Source: Solobacterium sp.
GTDB taxonomy: Bacteria; Bacillota_I; Bacilli_A; Erysipelotrichales; Erysipelotrichaceae
Direction: 5' to 3'
Length of the DNA: 6,695 bases
NCBI GenBank assembly: GCA_017536845.1
Contig: JAFWCP010000520.1
Coordinates: forward strand, 1 to 6,695
Shown here piece by piece: positions 4,899 to 6,695 of this stretch. The position numbers and the translations under genes were made by a program. Within the stretch, counting starts at the first letter, position 1; the number at the start of each line of letters is the position of its first letter. The notes under the pieces were generated by a model that ran no database searches, was not told the origin of the DNA, and was given only the letters and a program-made list of their open reading frames with translations.

Positions 4899-6695
4899 TC
4901 AGCAAAGAGGCAGTCTGGATCTGCCATCCGGATGACACAAAAGCCAATCCCCTGATTCCGGTATTCCGGAAGTCCTTCGAAGTCAGGCATGGACTTCTTT
5001 CCGCCTCCCTGGCAGTGACTTCCCATGGCATTTACCATACGGAAATCAATGGCAGGAAGGTGACGGACCACCTGTTCACACCCGGATTTACCAGTTATTA
5101 CCACCGCATTCAGTTTCAGACATATGACATTACGAATCTTGTAAACGAGGGGACAAATATCTGGCAGACAACGGTCGGCGACGGCTGGTGGCGATGGCAT
5201 AACAATTTCGGTTATACACTTGCCTTAAAAGGTGAGATCACCCTCCGCTATGAAGACAGGACTGAACGGATTCCTACGGATGAAACTTTTGAGGCATCAG
5301 CCGGAAAACTGATTTCCAGTGATTACCTCAAAGGGGAAGTGTTTGATAACCGGGTTGAAATAAATCACCGGGTCAAAGCCGCGGTGTGCCATGAACATAC
5401 AGAAGGAAAGCTCATCGAAACAGAAGGTGTTCCGGTCAGTGAACATGAAGTGTTCGAAGGAAAACCGTTCAAAGACGCATCGGGAAACCTCGTCGTTGAT
5501 TTCGGACAGAACATTGCCGGCTATGTGGCCATGAAACTGCACAATACAAAGCCCGGCCAAAGGGTTCATCTGAAACACGGCGAAGGCCTGGATCCAGGCG
5601 GCAGCTTCTCCACTGCCAACTGTGACGGCAGAATGGAAACATTCCAGGAAATCACCTATATATGCAAAGGGGCTGAAACGGAAGAATACAGACCATATTT
5701 CACCTGGTTCGGCTTCCGCTATGTCCTTGTCGAAGGAATCGAAGACGCCGAGTTCAAGGCAATTGCCGTTTATTCTGACATGGAGGAAACCGGTGATTTC
5801 CGATGCTCCAATGATCTGATTAACAAACTGGTTGAAAATGCCAGGTGGTCGCAGAAAGGCAATTTCCTGGATGTCGCAACGGGCTGCCCGACCAGGGAAA
5901 AGAACGCCTGGACAGGAGATGCGGCTGTCTACTGCCGCACATCTGCGTATTTCATGAATGTGAAAGCCTTCTATGAAAAGTGGCTGAAGGACCAGGCCAT
6001 TGAACAGTATGCCTCGGGCAAGCTTGGGATTACCTTCCCGTCCACCTCCAGCGTTCATAATCCGGATGAACTCACAGAAGTTCAGAAAACAAGACCGGAT
6101 ATGGCTCTGGCCGGCCCGGAAGGAGAAGGCAATATCGGTGAGGATTCCGTTGGCTGGGGTGACAGCGCAGTCATCATTCCCTGCCAGCTCTATCAGATGT
6201 ACGGGGATAAAACGATTCTGGAAAACCACTATGAAACGGCAAAGAGATGGGTGAACTTCTCCCTGGACGGCATGAAGGAAACCAATCCTCTTTATCAAGA
6301 GGAAGAGTGGTACAGAAACGGGGAAGGGGATCTGGTCTATGATACCCGATTCCATTATGGCGAATGGAATGAACCCTTGCCGCCATCAAAAGAAGTGATC
6401 GAATTATTTGCCAACGGCGGCAAACCGGAAGACTTTGTCCGCCATATGGCAAAGTACGGCAAGCCGGAAACGGCCACCGCCTGCACAAAACACAGCTGTG
6501 ACCTGCTTGCCTGTATGGCAGAACTGCTTGGAAAGAAGGAAGACGCGGCTTTCTATCATCAGAAAGCGGCAAGCCTGAAATATGCCTATGACCGTTATCT
6601 GATCAAGGAAGACGGGACCATCCAGAAAGGCCATCAGGCTGCATATGTCAGGGCTCTTGCCTATGACATGGTCAGTGAAGAAAAAAAGCCGCTGG
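4895..6695 (+). CDS. family 78 alpha-L-rhamnosidase (3'-truncated by window edge)
   Basis: The frame runs from the ATG at 4895, overlapping the GH3 stop by 4 bases, to the window edge without a stop, giving 600 residues. It should remove terminal alpha-L-rhamnose from glycosides or oligosaccharides with inversion. Residues about 7-170 form the N-terminal beta-sandwich of bacterial rhamnosidases (PF08531-like), including FRKSFEV (24-30), INGRKV (51-56), and VGDGWWR (94-100). Residues about 195-290 are the second sandwich (PF05592-like), with DFGQNIAGY (202-210) and YFTWFGFRYV (268-277). From about 298 the (alpha/alpha)6 barrel begins: GCPTREKNAWTGDA (330-343), then VGWGDSAVIIP (419-429) and HYGEWNEP (487-494). 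By motif spacing with Bacillus RhaB, Glu335 and Asp342 match catalytic-site residues Glu572 and Asp579, but the position matching Asp567 is Gly330. The later catalytic Glu (841 in RhaB) and the C-terminal sandwich lie beyond the window. No signal peptide is seen, so it is probably cytoplasmic. The family is firm; substrate unknown. Confidence 0.94.
   Translation, partial: MISKEAVWICHPDDTKANPLIPVFRKSFEVRHGLLSASLAVTSHGIYHTEINGRKVTDHLFTPGFTSYYHRIQFQTYDITNLVNEGTNIWQTTVGDGWWRWHNNFGYTLALKGEITLRYEDRTERIPTDETFEASAGKLISSDYLKGEVFDNRVEINHRVKAAVCHEHTEGKLIETEGVPVSEHEVFEGKPFKDASGNLVVDFGQNIAGYVAMKLHNTKPGQRVHLKHGEGLDPGGSFSTANCDGRMETFQEITYICKGAETEEYRPYFTWFGFRYVLVEGIEDAEFKAIAVYSDMEETGDFRCSNDLINKLVENARWSQKGNFLDVATGCPTREKNAWTGDAAVYCRTSAYFMNVKAFYEKWLKDQAIEQYASGKLGITFPSTSSVHNPDELTEVQKTRPDMALAGPEGEGNIGEDSVGWGDSAVIIPCQLYQMYGDKTILENHYETAKRWVNFSLDGMKETNPLYQEEEWYRNGEGDLVYDTRFHYGEWNEPLPPSKEVIELFANGGKPEDFVRHMAKYGKPETATACTKHSCDLLACMAELLGKKEDAAFYHQKAASLKYAYDRYLIKEDGTIQKGHQAAYVRALAYDMVSEEKKPL

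Larger units (their letters stand above)
1..6695 (+). other. single co-directional glycoside-degradation operon (partial)
   Basis: All five genes are on the plus strand. Gaps are 14 bases (531/546), a 4-base overlap (1427-1430), 10 bases (2452/2463) and a 4-base overlap (4895-4898). There is no room for an internal promoter or terminator between genes, and I see no hairpin followed by a T-run. The promoter must lie upstream of base 1 and the transcript must continue past 6695. No stretch of more than 300 bases lacks a gene. Confidence 0.85.

Noticed and set aside
5297..6355. Long antisense open frame (352 codons) opposite the GH78 gene
   Set aside because: The sense frame is an unbroken GH78 rhamnosidase with family motifs throughout; the antisense frame shows no recognisable domain.
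1..6695. Mobile element, CRISPR array, tRNA/rRNA or defence system
   Set aside because: I found no direct-repeat array, terminal inverted repeats, transposase or integrase motifs, or RNA-gene-like sequence. The whole window is occupied by metabolic coding sequence.

Overview
The window is one stretch of a tightly packed, plus-strand catabolic operon. It carries five consecutive genes with no intergenic region longer than about 15 bases. Both ends are cut inside genes, so no promoter, terminator, transporter or regulator is visible. Base composition is roughly balanced (about half G+C by eye). The start sites carry strong AAGGAG/GGAGG ribosome binding sites, and the GH3 enzyme has the swapped domain order known from rumen and gut Firmicutes such as Ruminococcus albus and Butyrivibrio. 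Together these suggest an anaerobic, gut- or rumen-type Bacillota (Firmicutes). I cannot name the genus.

Layout: (1) bases 1-531, the 3' part of an alpha/beta hydrolase (esterase/lipase-like). (2) 546-1430, a complete 294-residue paralogous alpha/beta hydrolase with HGGGW and GFSAG motifs. (3) 1427-2452, a 341-residue alpha/beta hydrolase of a different subtype (PGGGY oxyanion motif) with an extra C-terminal helical domain. (4) 2463-4898, an 811-residue family 3 glycoside hydrolase whose two halves are permuted: C-terminal-type domain, fibronectin-III-like domain, then the catalytic barrel. (5) 4895-6695, the first 600 residues of a family 78 alpha-L-rhamnosidase, running off the right edge.

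How the genes may work together: three esterase-like enzymes sit in one transcription unit with a beta-glycosidase and an alpha-rhamnosidase. None of the four visible N-termini has a signal peptide. The simplest inference is a cytoplasmic pathway that removes acyl groups from an imported plant-derived rhamnoside and takes off its terminal rhamnose and beta-linked sugars. Candidate substrates are acylated flavonoid or saponin glycosides, or acetylated pectic or other rhamnose-containing oligosaccharides. The true substrate cannot be read from the sequence.

I see no RNA genes, mobile elements, CRISPR arrays or significant repeats. Each enzyme belongs to a known family. The most notable points are the multi-esterase plus GH3/GH78 combination, the C-terminal appendage on the third hydrolase, and altered residues in the otherwise conserved GH78 active-site motif.
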